Source of the DNA: Wolbachia endosymbiont (group A) of Rhinocyllus conicus | GTDB lineage: Bacteria; Pseudomonadota; Alphaproteobacteria; Rickettsiales; Anaplasmataceae | Assembly (NCBI RefSeq): GCF_947250775.1 | Contig: NZ_OX366349.1 | Span: forward strand, 868,001-932,000 | DNA: 64,000 bases | Direction: 5' to 3' | Shown here: piece after piece, positions 9,001-15,834 of the stretch | How the letters are laid out: every line of letters starts with the position of its first letter | How positions within the stretch are numbered: the stretch's first letter is position 1 | Notes under the pieces: model-generated | What the model was told of the DNA's origin: nothing | The model's input: only the letters and a program-made list of their open reading frames with translations | The model's database searches: none | Made by a program: the position numbers and the translations under genes

Positions 9001-11152
9001 GTTAGATTTAGATAAAGGATTATTGACTGCAGTGCAAGATGGCAACCTTAATAAAGTTAAAAGTCTTGCTAATCAGAACGCTAATGTTAATACTAGAGGC
9101 ATACAGGATAGGACACCTTTACACTTTGCTGCTTCTAGTGACAAATTTGACATCGTCAAGTTTCTTTTTGATAAGAACGCTAATATCAAAGCTAAAGATG
9201 TGTATGGCAATACACCTTTACATGTGGCTGCTCAGTATGGTAGTGAGCTTGAAATAGTTGAATTTCTTTTAGACAAAAATGCTAGTGACATTAATGATGT
9301 AAATAATAATGGTTCAACACCTTTGCATGTAGCTATACAAGGAAATAAACCAAGTACAGTCAAACTTCTTCTTAATAGGGGTGCTAGTATTAAAGTTAAA
9401 GACAAACATAATAGAACACCTTTAGGTTTAGCTGATCAAGAAGGTTACACAAACATAGCACAAATGATAGAACAAAGACAATCAGATTTAGATAAAGAAT
9501 TGTTGACCACAGTACGAGATGGTAATCTCAATGAAGTTGAGGATCTTGTTAGTCAGAATGCTAATGTTAATACTACAGATATATACAGTTGGACACCACT
9601 ACATTGGGCTGCATTTAAAGATCGCTTAGAAATTGCAAGGTTTTTGATAAAAAAAGGCGCTGATATTAATGCTGCAGATAAAGGCCCTTATGGTAAAAAG
9701 CCTATACATGTTGCTGCTGAGAATAATAGTAAAGATATCATAGAGCTTTTTCTTAGCAAGGGAGTAGGTATTAATGATACTGATAAACAAGGTTACACAC
9801 CACTGCACTATGCTGCATGGAGAGGACGTTTAGAGGTTGCAAAATTTTTGATAGAAGAATACGCTAATTCAATATTTAAGTACAATAATGGTAGCACCCT
9901 TCCATGTGATGCTCCTTTAAGTAATCATTTTCATATAATTAAATGTTCTATAGGTGAGAAAGATATTTTAGAAATTAAAGATAATAGTGGCAGAGTTCCC
10001 CTGCACTGTGCTGCTTCCAACGGTAAGTTAGATGTGGTAAAGTATTTTATAGATGAAGAGAAAGTTGATGTTAATATAAAAGATAATGGTTACTGGACAC
10101 CACTACATTGGGCTTCTTGGGGTGGTCATCTAGATATAGCAAAGTATCTTGTAGATAAAAGGGCTAATATTAATGCCAAAGACAAGGGCAGTAAAATACC
10201 GTTGAATGTTGCTATCGATCAAAAACATAATGATGTTGTAAAATATCTAGAACAAGCACAATTGGATTTGGATAAAGAATTGTTGATCGCAGCAAAAGGT
10301 GGTGATCTTAATAAAGTTATAGGTCTGATAAGCAAGGGAGCTAATGTTAATGTTAAAGATAACAATGATGATACTCCTCTGCACCTTGCTGTTGGTTATT
10401 TAGATGTAGTAAAATACCTTATAAGTAAGGGAGCCAACATTAATGCTAAGTGCAAGGCTGGTAAAACAACGCTAGATATTGCTACCTATCAAAAACGTGG
10501 TGATGTTGTAGAGTATTTGAAACAAACACAATTAGATTTAGATAAAGAATTGTTGATCGCAGTAAAAAGTGGTGATCTTAATAAAGTTATAGGTCTTTTT
10601 AATCGAGGTGCCAATATTAATGCTGAGAATGAATATGGCAAAAAGCCTATACATATTGCCGCTGAAAGCGATTACAAGAATATTATAGAATTTCTTCTTA
10701 GCAAGGAGGGAGTAGGTGTTAATGATACTGATGAACAAGGTCATACACCACTGCACTGGGCTTCTTGGAGTGGTCATTTGGATATGGTGGAGTACCTAGT
10801 AGGTAATGGGGCCGACATTAATGCTAAATGCAAGGCTGGTAAAACAACGCTAGATATTGCTAGAGATAAAGGACATAATAATGTTATCGATTATTTAGAG
10901 AAAGAGCTCAATCAAAAAAGAGGAAGCTCTGCACAACGCAAACGCCGTCATCTTGCTGTAGATTTAAGTAATCAACCTGGAATAGCAGCAAGTAGTGGCA
11001 CAAGACCATCTTCATGGATAAATGGTTTGTTTGGGTGGGTAAAAGGTTCTGTAGGTGGTTTATTTATTCTGGAGCTGCTTTATCTGAGGAAGCATCAAAT
11101 ACTGCAAGTTCAATACCACAAGTTGATGAGCAATTTGCCAAAGCTTCGGTAA
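20..11152 (+). CDS. Giant modular toxin-like protein (nuclease, Ulp1 protease, ankyrin), CifB/latrotoxin-like
   Basis: About 3,710 codons. Seen in order: a PD-(D/E)XK-like core near residues 120-185 (GRVDMVI, then ALEFKL); a Ulp1/C48 cysteine protease with His336, Asp355 and Cys390 in QQRDGYNCGLW; hydrophobic glycine-rich segments near 690-790, reminiscent of large-toxin pore-forming regions; a long repetitive region with an RTX-like GGDGSDVYF motif near 1276; ankyrin block 1 (about 1710-1870); three tandem 55-residue repeats (2058-2200); ankyrin block 2 (about 2555-3630, roughly 30 repeats). Three RKRR sites (476-479, 2220-2223, 3640-3643) divide the modules. The frame is open upstream of the ATG at 20 to the window edge and no ribosome site is visible, so the true start may lie outside. 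The 3' end is frameshifted near 11,065: the last ~28 codons are out of frame, and the ancestral C-terminus continues in the next entry. Family knowledge: similar mixtures occur in prophage WO eukaryotic-association genes and type V CifB-like proteins. A role against arthropod host proteins, possibly deubiquitination, is inference. Confidence 0.85.
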   Translation: MSLKKYETGLSFEDLFKIEQISKYKPSGADQQFTGSFLKIPNSDELKVKFDQAITSQHATSSDGKDLLPDYKRLLAEVADAIYPIKDLITNEARLQAILNGLFSSYSDLKLQETSSKTVIIPEFQVGAGGRVDMVIQGIGPSPQGTKEYTPIALEFKLIDKNLNQDQLKQEVDKLTKEQNVRYAKGAALKTITDSDKMLFMGVVVNVKAKDKNSLILTSDEFVPAIVVHSSIDIAKRKHLEGIQEITQRLKNIGIQEENLRTLESATAEKDYHYWLQQHDIADIARIEYGYGADTLFEVVGSSEHIVNQLQQFQDSVTTRGERRPLTLIVNLDNNHWVTLVVAYQNGQYNGYYVDSLGNSVPDNIRQVLQQAQINVHDVPVTQQRDGYNCGLWALENARGINAVLQGSRSNIPDEIRNRLQVQGRDEAYFIRTRENVSDKLSIDPQRIANLETVLAETQAPRKKFDLNNCVKQGSRKRRSINPCLFSLDDVKKFIKGRVDENNIDKIIVDSEKFLTYVKSSQNEGKNAQLIEFVGDKNIEGNHKYLFDRVVEDQGYGRYIENERIKNLHGDISQQTGSTTKSSKLKSRLMNAAGGIQLIRGIHGAIVSCKDGTAIDCGLNLGGIGWSFASQPIENVMVKITPKVVASAEKVAGKIVSGTLGKQTKFAIRIAGVKFGSTIAKGTAGAIAGVFDIVDIGMSASNLVDCKKREDSDNPCGEKEIRDNIASISFSSISFVSGVALTAASMPVVGIAVGFGLMVGYGIYSGVSNIIEYEKKYDTTHGENWSIFWRTLLFQPMAADVQHLAARKDTVNSLAKGVWQALNNSPNSTVAYGIGLGKVSGNTLRPDYAKILMNKAERANTRNLSRIIPHSIEGASRVCLPQVTDQDYEKEGTKNSFDFASYYCENSVVISHDNRVKAKQKDKTIVYDLSNVDKGTIIGSDEWNNNFLIDSSTAEIVGGSNKVVNRFVVNNADFSGKIIGGSNTVNILDLSQLKDPVIGMNVNYRFKPNASGSLKARVNGRWLINDQIDNNGIFNYYYVGRKNKVDEILCMGYSEHFIGTDDREVIIDSGGGLDKNRKDVVENCKKVIISPYTTVKGGKSNYTFYVKAADYKGKGLYSEIDVDGTGTIIFPEIDLLGDCDQITYSTDSNTLSLKINFGQNNQFTLDVKNYVEQSSNKPRFALIDKNGSNIVPKIERSDSSTIKITSFELHSEHSLDNFDNVENHYKKILNNHKSYKVFGVIRDKVQNQDNSTVPHMFFGSSEDDIINFDQGAIVARGGDGSDVYFISNDINSREVKIDNNSNDKKLDILFMPMVEKDFSIQQCDLYLKHNNSNIRVKNYLQDSNYRHLIIMNKKGETFIPNIQSISCSPSSSRNGKLVPFFHATRAQNMFVLPKDFQDDHVVIDSRLEDIERYRNKDHLLLIRNNEVPFIIKVENFYDNQSKWRNVNFFLWNDGNFSSYLGLQQEVNGIMDYQDKLKSDYEKTVKEYTIDFTESVDITHNQNGTLNSIEEDEKRIGVMILKNITPDRIRVSSSNTDLVFSDEVSNHTINIKNWNNSESHRISTLEFDLGLEPITLRRLDRFSLYEVGKVQDLIEKASENYKNKSKYAPKVENDFKCLVSIDNFIMENKNPIYQCLSFSSLQDHVSFTENSCSLEQIEELKNKTPSSNQILTLLEKLENNLLLNGYDSNIIDQCNNWMISSGLGVLKPLVSTAVYEGKWDEVKTLLDKTAKKSNVDIEYKNQCSQNWTPLHYATYNGNVELSKSVFKAFLEKKGNINALESTSCNSDNWALLHYAVHYGNPDMVSFLIDKGASIEIRSKEGKTPLHLAVEEAKQNVINLLLDRGADIEAKNNDGRTPLYLAAYNNDSGVIELLCNRIKTKSNDAFKMIKQVEFLKKEVVNQANIPSNAKRLVEFCISSLKGSIKSTAKKVLKDGMLHNRSASTIELLDEIYNFDEKLFDRAIKEAVSDVYWQVDKKEILRFIYSHNNPGQSISGYMAVFDKMPKNDGAVFELAHRIKSTVNSNKYSGVSSEKRSDLERLKSKLPESVRNAVFSSEVCIKNVEYGRYLYSPNNDCMYHLNNCDRDRRYVFTWPSNGNSDQFKWKVELNGDNVYLKNVEYGRYLYSPNNDCMYHLNNCDRDRRYVFTWPSNGNSDQFKWKVELNGDNVYLKNVEYGRYLYSPNNDCMYHLNNCDKDRRYVFTWKSGESVINGVWKIEDCGSTRKRRSIQGSNGYNQSVVDYQSILTEENSQQIASRTSAMVEDVERHTFLNQSKNKLDLDSCLNNRGRSNAADSMRRDVCSELNASGRKNIVLSGNDVCTITSGHETLDIENFPIQEVIINEDVNGKKSLRSILDLHQLVQQVDRDLSIKPTPTIIKDKNDLLIKLSISATGLQQDVITVRLKDALINKWYKKLQIIFDNAPVEIDGNLDLKSSFFISDEKIIVVRPQDIEENSKLIISKKAGRYTYLHDKYDLIVTNAFNAGIEANELCIIYFRDFYKEPEMKTLSIKFTDKEILLSNEVDKIHNSDSIDKLNNVSSIVNSQESSIHLEVPNSGDINAQGKLDRTLLHLASEAGEFDKVKLLLDRGANIEVQDKFGYTPIFLATQSGKWSVVELLLDRGANIDAQDKEGKTLLHFAASGNNLDMVQFLLDRGASIEVQDGRDWTPILYAAQSGKWGVVKLLISNGAKFNNEITYQGTPLHFAAQGGNLDIAQFLLDEGAVIESQDKDDKKPLDLAVEAGRLNVAKLLLDRGASVNAKDKNDRTPLDLATKGDMIELLKRAQMDQGLSINAREGTFDKVEDLIAQGANLEAKDNNDNTPLHNACNNGHFNVAKYLIEKGASLKAKNKDNKTPLELVEQKGYTDIVEILKQTQLNLDRELLIAVEKEDLGKVRDNIRRGANVNAQSRLGWVSVFWAIQKDNLNIVKLLVNNGADINAKDNESWMPLHWAVQLGSLDVVKYLVERGANINALTADGRAPLELAVQKNCVDIIEFLKKAQLDLDKGLLTAVQDGNLNKVKSLANQNANVNTRGIQDRTPLHFAASSDKFDIVKFLFDKNANIKAKDVYGNTPLHVAAQYGSELEIVEFLLDKNASDINDVNNNGSTPLHVAIQGNKPSTVKLLLNRGASIKVKDKHNRTPLGLADQEGYTNIAQMIEQRQSDLDKELLTTVRDGNLNEVEDLVSQNANVNTTDIYSWTPLHWAAFKDRLEIARFLIKKGADINAADKGPYGKKPIHVAAENNSKDIIELFLSKGVGINDTDKQGYTPLHYAAWRGRLEVAKFLIEEYANSIFKYNNGSTLPCDAPLSNHFHIIKCSIGEKDILEIKDNSGRVPLHCAASNGKLDVVKYFIDEEKVDVNIKDNGYWTPLHWASWGGHLDIAKYLVDKRANINAKDKGSKIPLNVAIDQKHNDVVKYLEQAQLDLDKELLIAAKGGDLNKVIGLISKGANVNVKDNNDDTPLHLAVGYLDVVKYLISKGANINAKCKAGKTTLDIATYQKRGDVVEYLKQTQLDLDKELLIAVKSGDLNKVIGLFNRGANINAENEYGKKPIHIAAESDYKNIIEFLLSKEGVGVNDTDEQGHTPLHWASWSGHLDMVEYLVGNGADINAKCKAGKTTLDIARDKGHNNVIDYLEKELNQKRGSSAQRKRRHLAVDLSNQPGIAASSGTRPSSWINGLFGWVKGSVGGLFILELLYLRKHQILQVQYHKLMSNLPKLR
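6191..6620 (+). repeat. Three tandem 165-bp repeats inside the giant gene
   Basis: Units start at 6191, 6356 and 6521, exactly 165 bp apart, so the frame is kept. Units 1 and 2 are almost identical at nucleotide level; unit 3 matches for its first ~98 bp and then diverges. Each encodes KNVEYGRYLYSPNND and a later YVFTW. The FTW...W spacing is suggestive of a beta-trefoil or lectin/fascin-like fold, which is inference. The near-identity points to recent duplication or gene conversion. Confidence 0.93.
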
Positions 11153-11925
11153 GTAGTAGTAGTTCAACAAGTACCACACTACCATCTGATGGTACAGATA
11201 AAAAACAAGAAAATGGAGGTTTCTTTCGAGACAACATTGATTATGTAAATGCAAATATAAAACAAATGCGTGAAAGGCAAACACCTGTTAAATTTAAACC
11301 TAGTGGCGGAAATACAATACTAGAAATGGGAGATCACTATCTATCACAGGTTGATTTTAATGGTACAATAATGTTACTTGATTTATTAATTAGAAAAGTT
11401 ACAGGTCAGAAGTATATTTCTATAGTAGATCAGTCTATATCCCCACTAGAAGCACGGAGCTATGCATTAAATATTACAGAGGGATTTGAGAAAGTAGTAG
11501 AGCAAGCTGCAAAGGATAGCAAAATATCAATGCACCGGTTAAATATTGATTTTATGGAAATGCAGAAAGAGATTACTAGAAAAATCATAGGTGGTAAATT
11601 TGATGAGATTCCAGGGATTTTAAACTCGTATGTAGAGAAAGCATGTCCTGGTAGAGAAGCGGGATGTCCTGGTAAATTAAGTCCGAAGAGATTTGACAAG
11701 TTTATAGCTCAATTTAATAAGGTGCTGCTAAATCAATCAATACAACAGATATTACACAATGGAGATGGTACATTAGAGGTTGATAGTGCAAAAAAACAAC
11801 AAATGAGTTTAGAGCCTCAAAGTTATTTAAGTAATGCTTCTATTCAAAGCCATTCAAAGGACAAAGTATCAACTTGTCTTTCTGAGGTAGGAGTAACTAA
11901 GCTTGTGAATAACCTCAGTAGGTAG
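11014..11925 (+). pseudogene. Frameshifted latrotoxin-like C-terminal domain of the giant toxin
   Basis: This 303-codon reading frame overlaps the end of the giant gene. Its first ~17 residues are an out-of-frame shadow. From about 11,068 (SGAALSEEASN) it reads as the natural continuation of the giant protein after SSWINGLFGWVKGSVGG. A one-base change in the run around 11,060-11,068 would explain the break. The domain is about 285 residues, mostly helical by eye, with CPGREAGCPGK near its middle. I recall this C-terminal type following ankyrin arrays in Wolbachia proteins, where it has been compared with the latrotoxin C-terminal domain next to a furin-like site; an RKRR site lies about 40 codons upstream here. 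It may be untranslated, separately translated, or joined by slippage. The sequence cannot decide. Confidence 0.72.
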
Positions 11926-12311
11926 ATTAAAATATGAGAGATGGAGGTATAATATGCCAAATAGTGGAAAGTTTACAATAGAATTTAAAGTGAAGGTGGT
12001 AAAATGAGCCAAAGTAATTAGGGAAACCAGTAGCAAGTTTGATGGTCCTAATACTAACATGGATGAAGTAGACATTGTAGGCAACAAGGCTAGAATTGGG
12101 AGATAAGTGGTTGATGCACTCTCCATATTAAACCTATAGTATATAGCTTTGATATAGAAGGTTGGGTAGGAAGATTTCGTTATGATAGTAATTTATATAA
12201 TTCTATGTGCTATCTTTATAGCTATTTTAGACAGTTCATTAGACTCTTAATTGGGAGTATGTTCGACTTAGGAAAGGTTTTCATAAATGTTGGAGTGAAT
12301 AAGTAGGAATA
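11926..12311. other. Gene-free interval with decayed coding sequence
   Basis: No intact gene is visible in these ~390 bases. A short frame beginning at 11,954 (MPNSGKFTIEFKVKVVK) stops after 17 codons, and coding-like pieces continue in other frames to about 12,105. The first residues resemble the start of an IS3-type OrfA, but the match is too short to trust. Confidence 0.4.
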
Positions 12312-12922
12312 TTATGTTTTTTCTTTGAGCTGTGAAATTTCAGAATGAGAAAAACCTGTAATTTGAGCTATAATATCTATAGAAACACCAGCTTTAAGTG
12401 AGTTTTTGGCAACTTCAATTTTACCTTTTTGATGTCCGATTTGGATGCCTCTTTCTTCTCCAACCCTAAGGCCCTCATCAAATTTTTGAGCGAAAGCAGC
12501 AATCTCATCCATTATACGTTTTTTCATTTGTTCATATGCTAGTAACTCTTCTTCTGACCAATTAAACTTATTCATCTCTTCATAAGCTCGTTTTATTATT
12601 ACGTCACTACCAACTATCTTATCTAGATCCTCTTCCCTTGTTTCTCCTGCATAGCGAAAAAAGTAACACCATTTTTCTACTATATTTTCTAGTTGGTCTT
12701 CTTTTGTCTTTGTAAATTTTGGTAGTTCTATGAATACGAAGTAAAAATCCTTTAAGTCATGTTCAAAGCTATTTTGATCTAAAATGACATGATTAGATTT
12801 GTACTCAGCCTTATCTGGAAAAATAATACAATCAGCAACAGCAATAAAGATAATTTCCTTGAGATTATGATAATTATCACCTTGATCAGCTTGACTTGAG
12901 TAGGCTTTGGCAGCATAATATT
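12312..12922 (-). pseudogene. Rpn/PD-(D/E)XK family protein, C-terminal part, cut by IS110
   Basis: This is the downstream part of an Rpn-type (PDDEXK transposase/nuclease family) protein. Homologous sequence starts at QYYAAKAYSSQ; an ATG-initiated frame to 12,962 exists only because the first residues come from the inserted IS. The matching N-terminal part lies at 14,344-14,623 on the same strand, beyond the element. The C-terminus carries AKNSLKAGVSIDIIAQITGFS, a tail also found in the XRE regulators nearby. Joining the parts at the shared GAG restores an uninterrupted frame through RSQYYA. Catalytic residues are all in the other fragment, so this one should be inactive. Confidence 0.85.
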
Positions 12923-13047
12923 GAGCACATACTGTAATTGCTGTTGAATGATGGAGAGACATACTCCATTATTTTAACACGAAGTAACGAATTCAGTAGA
13001 ATAAGTTCTTCAAAAACAATTTAAACTTTTACAGTAGGAGTAGTCTC

Positions 13048-14070
13048 ATGAAATATTATAGCGGATTAGATGTCTCACTCAAAGAAACTTTCATTAGTAT
13101 CGTTGATGAGAAAGGAAAGATTGTTAAAGAAGGAGTTGTTGCAAGCGAAAGCAAGGCAATAGCAGAGTACTTGCTTGAACAAGGCAAAAATTACGAAACT
13201 ATAGGAGTAGAAAGTGGACAACTTTCAATATCAATGTGCAAAAAATTAAGGAGTTTTGGCTTGCCAGTAGTTTGTGTAGATGCAAGACATATGGCAGCAG
13301 CTTTGTCTGCAAGAATCAATAAAAACGATAAGAATGATGCAAGAGGTATAGCTCAAATGATGAGGGCTGGGCTATATAAAGAAGTACTAGTAAAATCGGA
13401 TGAATCTTGTCAAATTAAAATAGCACTTGGAAGTAGAAGACAGTTAACATGCAGCTACCAGCAGATTGTTGGGACAATAAGAGGGTTATTAAAAATATAC
13501 GGGATAAAGCTCGGTCAAGGGTCAAAATTTGAAAGCTTGTCTTTAAGAATAGAAAAAGCAATTAAAGATTTGGATGAAATAAGTAAGGCTTCAATTGGAG
13601 CGTTAGTTTGTAGTTTAGAGGCAATAGAGAAGTCATTGGAAAAACTTGACAAGATGCTCTTAGAACAAGGCAAAAAAGATGAGGATTGTAAATTATTAAC
13701 TACTGCTCCAGGTGTTGGTACTATAGTAGCAATGACATATAAAGCAACAGTGGATAACCCAAATAGATTTGAAAGATCTAGTACAGTTGGAGCGTATATG
13801 GGGTTAACACCAAGACAATATGCTTCTGGAGAAATTGATCGGCATGGTAGTATATCAAAAATGGGGCCCATGGAATGTCGAAGTATGTTATATGAAGCTG
13901 CACAAGTCTTACTTACAGTTAGTAAGAAAAATTTTAAGTTGAAAAGCTGGGGGTTAAAACTTGCAAGGAAAAAAGGGATGAAGAAAGCAATTGTAGCAGT
14001 AGCAAGAAAATTGGCTGTAATTATGCACAGGATGTTGGTCAATAAAACAGAATTTTGTTATTACAATTAA
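13048..14070 (+). CDS. IS110-family transposase (DEDD recombinase)
   Basis: The 340-residue protein has the N-terminal DEDD RuvC-like domain (starts YYSGLDVSLKETFISIV, later NDKNDARGIAQMMRAG) and the C-terminal Transposase_20-type region (TTAPGVGTIVAMTYKA, then YMGLTPRQYASGEIDRHGSI, with the catalytic serine expected here). A purine-rich TAGGAG ribosome site lies 8-9 bases before the ATG. The length is normal and no frameshift is visible, so the protein may be functional. The longer noncoding flank is downstream, which suggests the IS1111-like arrangement. Confidence 0.93.
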   Translation: MKYYSGLDVSLKETFISIVDEKGKIVKEGVVASESKAIAEYLLEQGKNYETIGVESGQLSISMCKKLRSFGLPVVCVDARHMAAALSARINKNDKNDARGIAQMMRAGLYKEVLVKSDESCQIKIALGSRRQLTCSYQQIVGTIRGLLKIYGIKLGQGSKFESLSLRIEKAIKDLDEISKASIGALVCSLEAIEKSLEKLDKMLLEQGKKDEDCKLLTTAPGVGTIVAMTYKATVDNPNRFERSSTVGAYMGLTPRQYASGEIDRHGSISKMGPMECRSMLYEAAQVLLTVSKKNFKLKSWGLKLARKKGMKKAIVAVARKLAVIMHRMLVNKTEFCYYN

Positions 14071-14340
14071 GAGGAGCATAAACAATAATTTTACTCGAGG
14101 TAGTAATGCCGATGGAAGGGATAAGCAAGAAAAAACCTTGAAGCCTAGACTTCGTTGGGCACATGTTGCCGTCCACTTCCACCTAACAAGTATAGTGCGG
14201 CTTGACAAGTTTGTTGTCATATCAGACCGCGGAGAGAACCATGGAAGCACACTGCTCTTGTATGTAAAATTATTAAAGATTATGTAGGAAATATGTTATT
14301 TTGGTTTATATAAAAATTATTGTTGACTTATGTGCAATTA
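14071..14340 (+). ncRNA. Candidate guide (bridge/seek) RNA region of the IS110 element
   Basis: This 270-bp noncoding part of the element lies between the transposase stop and the 3' junction. IS110-family elements are known to encode a structured guide RNA in a noncoding end. Here the longer noncoding stretch is 3', containing GC-richer pairing segments (around 14,107-14,190 and 14,205-14,255) unlike the AT-rich surroundings. RNA production and guide loops are inference only. Confidence 0.35.
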
Positions 14341-14343
14341 GAG

Positions 14344-14623
14344 AACGTTTTTCGAAGCCCTTGGTCTTAGTGAACTGCATTTCTATAATATATCTTGAAC
14401 CTTGAGAGTCTTTACAAAGAACATCGACAATACTCTGCTTTTTAGCGGCAATTTCAGGGTCTAAAATGGTAGCTAGGAATTCAACATCGTGAATAGCAGC
14501 CAAGCCAGTAAAGCCTAAAATATCGTTTAAGAAACGAATGAGGATATCTTTATTCTTCTCAGTACCGAATATTCTTTTGAAGGCATAATCATTACGCGCA
14601 TCAAGAAATTTAGAAAAAGCCAT
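14344..14623 (-). pseudogene. Rpn/PD-(D/E)XK family protein, N-terminal part, cut by IS110
   Basis: It starts MAFSKFLDARNDYAFKRIFG, the typical Rpn opening, and carries the PD-(D/E)XK core: Asp in QSIVDVLCKD and the E-x-Q pair in YIIEMQFTKT. After GFEKRS it runs into the IS110 element, where 13 foreign codons precede a stop (frame to 14,306). The rest of the gene is at 12,312-12,922. Rpn proteins are known as recombination-promoting nucleases; multiple copies are common in Wolbachia. Alone, this fragment has catalytic residues but lacks the C-terminal half. Confidence 0.85.
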
Positions 14624-14752
14624 GACGAATTAACCTAGAAAGCATTAATAATTATACACAATTGTGAAGAAATATTCAACTAAAATTCAAACATAGAAAG
14701 AAGCATCCCTTTTGTATATCTTTATTTGGTAGTATTAACCTGTATAATATTT

Positions 14753-15664
14753 ATGGCAAATATCTCGATAAGGTACAAAATAGCACAAAAAGTAAGGAGC
14801 TGGAGGTTAAAGCGAGGTTATACTCAAAAAGATTTAGCGGGAAAAATTGGCGTAACGTATCAAGTAGTACTACAATATGAAAAAGGAACACGTAAAATTT
14901 CGATTGAGAAATTGTATGCTATAGCAGAAGTGTTATCGGTTGGCATCATAGATCTTATTCCTGTATCAAATGAAAAAATTTGCCTTAAAAACGAAGAAGA
15001 AGAGATACTAAATCTAGTAAGAGAATATAAAAAGATTAACGGTCAGGAGTTACGTAGGATGTTTTGTTTACTAACCAAATTTGTCCAAATTAGCGAGAAA
15101 AGTAGTAAAAAAGCAGAGAAGGTGAAAATTGCAAAGGGTATGGTTAAAGCAGGAATTTCTGTTGATATTGTTTCACAAGCAATTGGCCTCTCTGCTAATG
15201 AGTGTGTTGAAGAAAAAACAGGTTCTATATACTACCAAATAGGAAAAAAGATAAAAGAATGGAGGCTAGTGAGAGAGTATACTCAAAAGGATTTGGCTGA
15301 GAAAATGGATACAACACGTGATGAAATAAGCAACTATGAGCAAGGACGTGTGGCCATTCCACTGGAAAAATTATATGCAATAGCAGAAACATTATCAATT
15401 AGCATTACAGATCTGCTCATAGAGGAAGATGAGATAGTAGAAAGTGAGCTACCTGATTTAATAAAAGAATACAAAAAAATTGAGAGTCAAGAATTACGCT
15501 ATGCGCTAATAAAATCTCTGTTTGAAAGCATACAAATTTGCGAAGAAAAAGTGAAAAGAGCAGAAAAGATGAAAATTGCAAAGGATTTAGTGAAAGGAGG
15601 AATTTCTACCGATATTATTTTGCAAATAACAGGCCTCTCTTTAGGCGAAATTCAACAGATTTAA
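14753..15664 (+). CDS. Prophage-associated regulator with two XRE helix-turn-helix domains
   Basis: About 303 residues. Two Cro/C1-type HTH domains occur in tandem: residues ~10-65 (LKRGYTQKDLAGKIGVTYQ) and ~165-225 (VREYTQKDLAEKMDTTRDE). Each is followed by a helical spacer and a conserved tail, AKGMVKAGISVDIVSQAIGLS and AKDLVKGGISTDIILQITGLS. I use the ATG at 14,753; an in-frame TTG at 14,726 is less likely. A TATAAT at 14,743-14,748 sits immediately upstream. Related double-HTH proteins lie downstream at 17,875 and 18,797. In WO prophages such genes sit beside RadC and the cif-type genes. A role as phage or accessory-module regulator is inferred; operators are unknown. Confidence 0.88.
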   Translation: MANISIRYKIAQKVRSWRLKRGYTQKDLAGKIGVTYQVVLQYEKGTRKISIEKLYAIAEVLSVGIIDLIPVSNEKICLKNEEEEILNLVREYKKINGQELRRMFCLLTKFVQISEKSSKKAEKVKIAKGMVKAGISVDIVSQAIGLSANECVEEKTGSIYYQIGKKIKEWRLVREYTQKDLAEKMDTTRDEISNYEQGRVAIPLEKLYAIAETLSISITDLLIEEDEIVESELPDLIKEYKKIESQELRYALIKSLFESIQICEEKVKRAEKMKIAKDLVKGGISTDIILQITGLSLGEIQQI

Positions 15665-15834
15665 AATAAAAAATCAGTATATATTAATATCTTTACTCTT
15701 AGATGAAAAAATAAGTAAAAAAGATTGAGAAATTGATTTGACTTCACTCGGAAGCTATGGCTCTATGCCAATGCTGATAAAAAAACAGCAGTAAATAATT
15801 AAAAAAAGTTTGTTGTTAGTGAAGGGTAAATTAT

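Larger units (their letters stand above)
12926..14343 (+). mobile_element. IS110-family insertion sequence interrupting an Rpn gene
   Basis: The boundaries come from the interrupted host gene. The trinucleotide GAG is present at both junctions (12,923-12,925 and 14,341-14,343), and removing the sequence between them restores the Rpn frame. No terminal inverted repeats or longer target duplication are evident, as expected for IS110 elements, which recombine at a 2-nt core. The element is about 1.42 kb: roughly 120 bp upstream of the transposase and 270 bp of noncoding DNA downstream. Confidence 0.8.

Noticed and set aside
11954..12005. Start of an IS3-type OrfA (MPNSGKFTIEFKVKVVK)
   Set aside because: Only 17 codons, no supporting continuation or ends; kept as decayed sequence.
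14720..14755. TATAAT directly before the first XRE start as a leaderless promoter
   Set aside because: No convincing -35 at correct spacing; AT-rich DNA gives many such matches. Mentioned only as a note.
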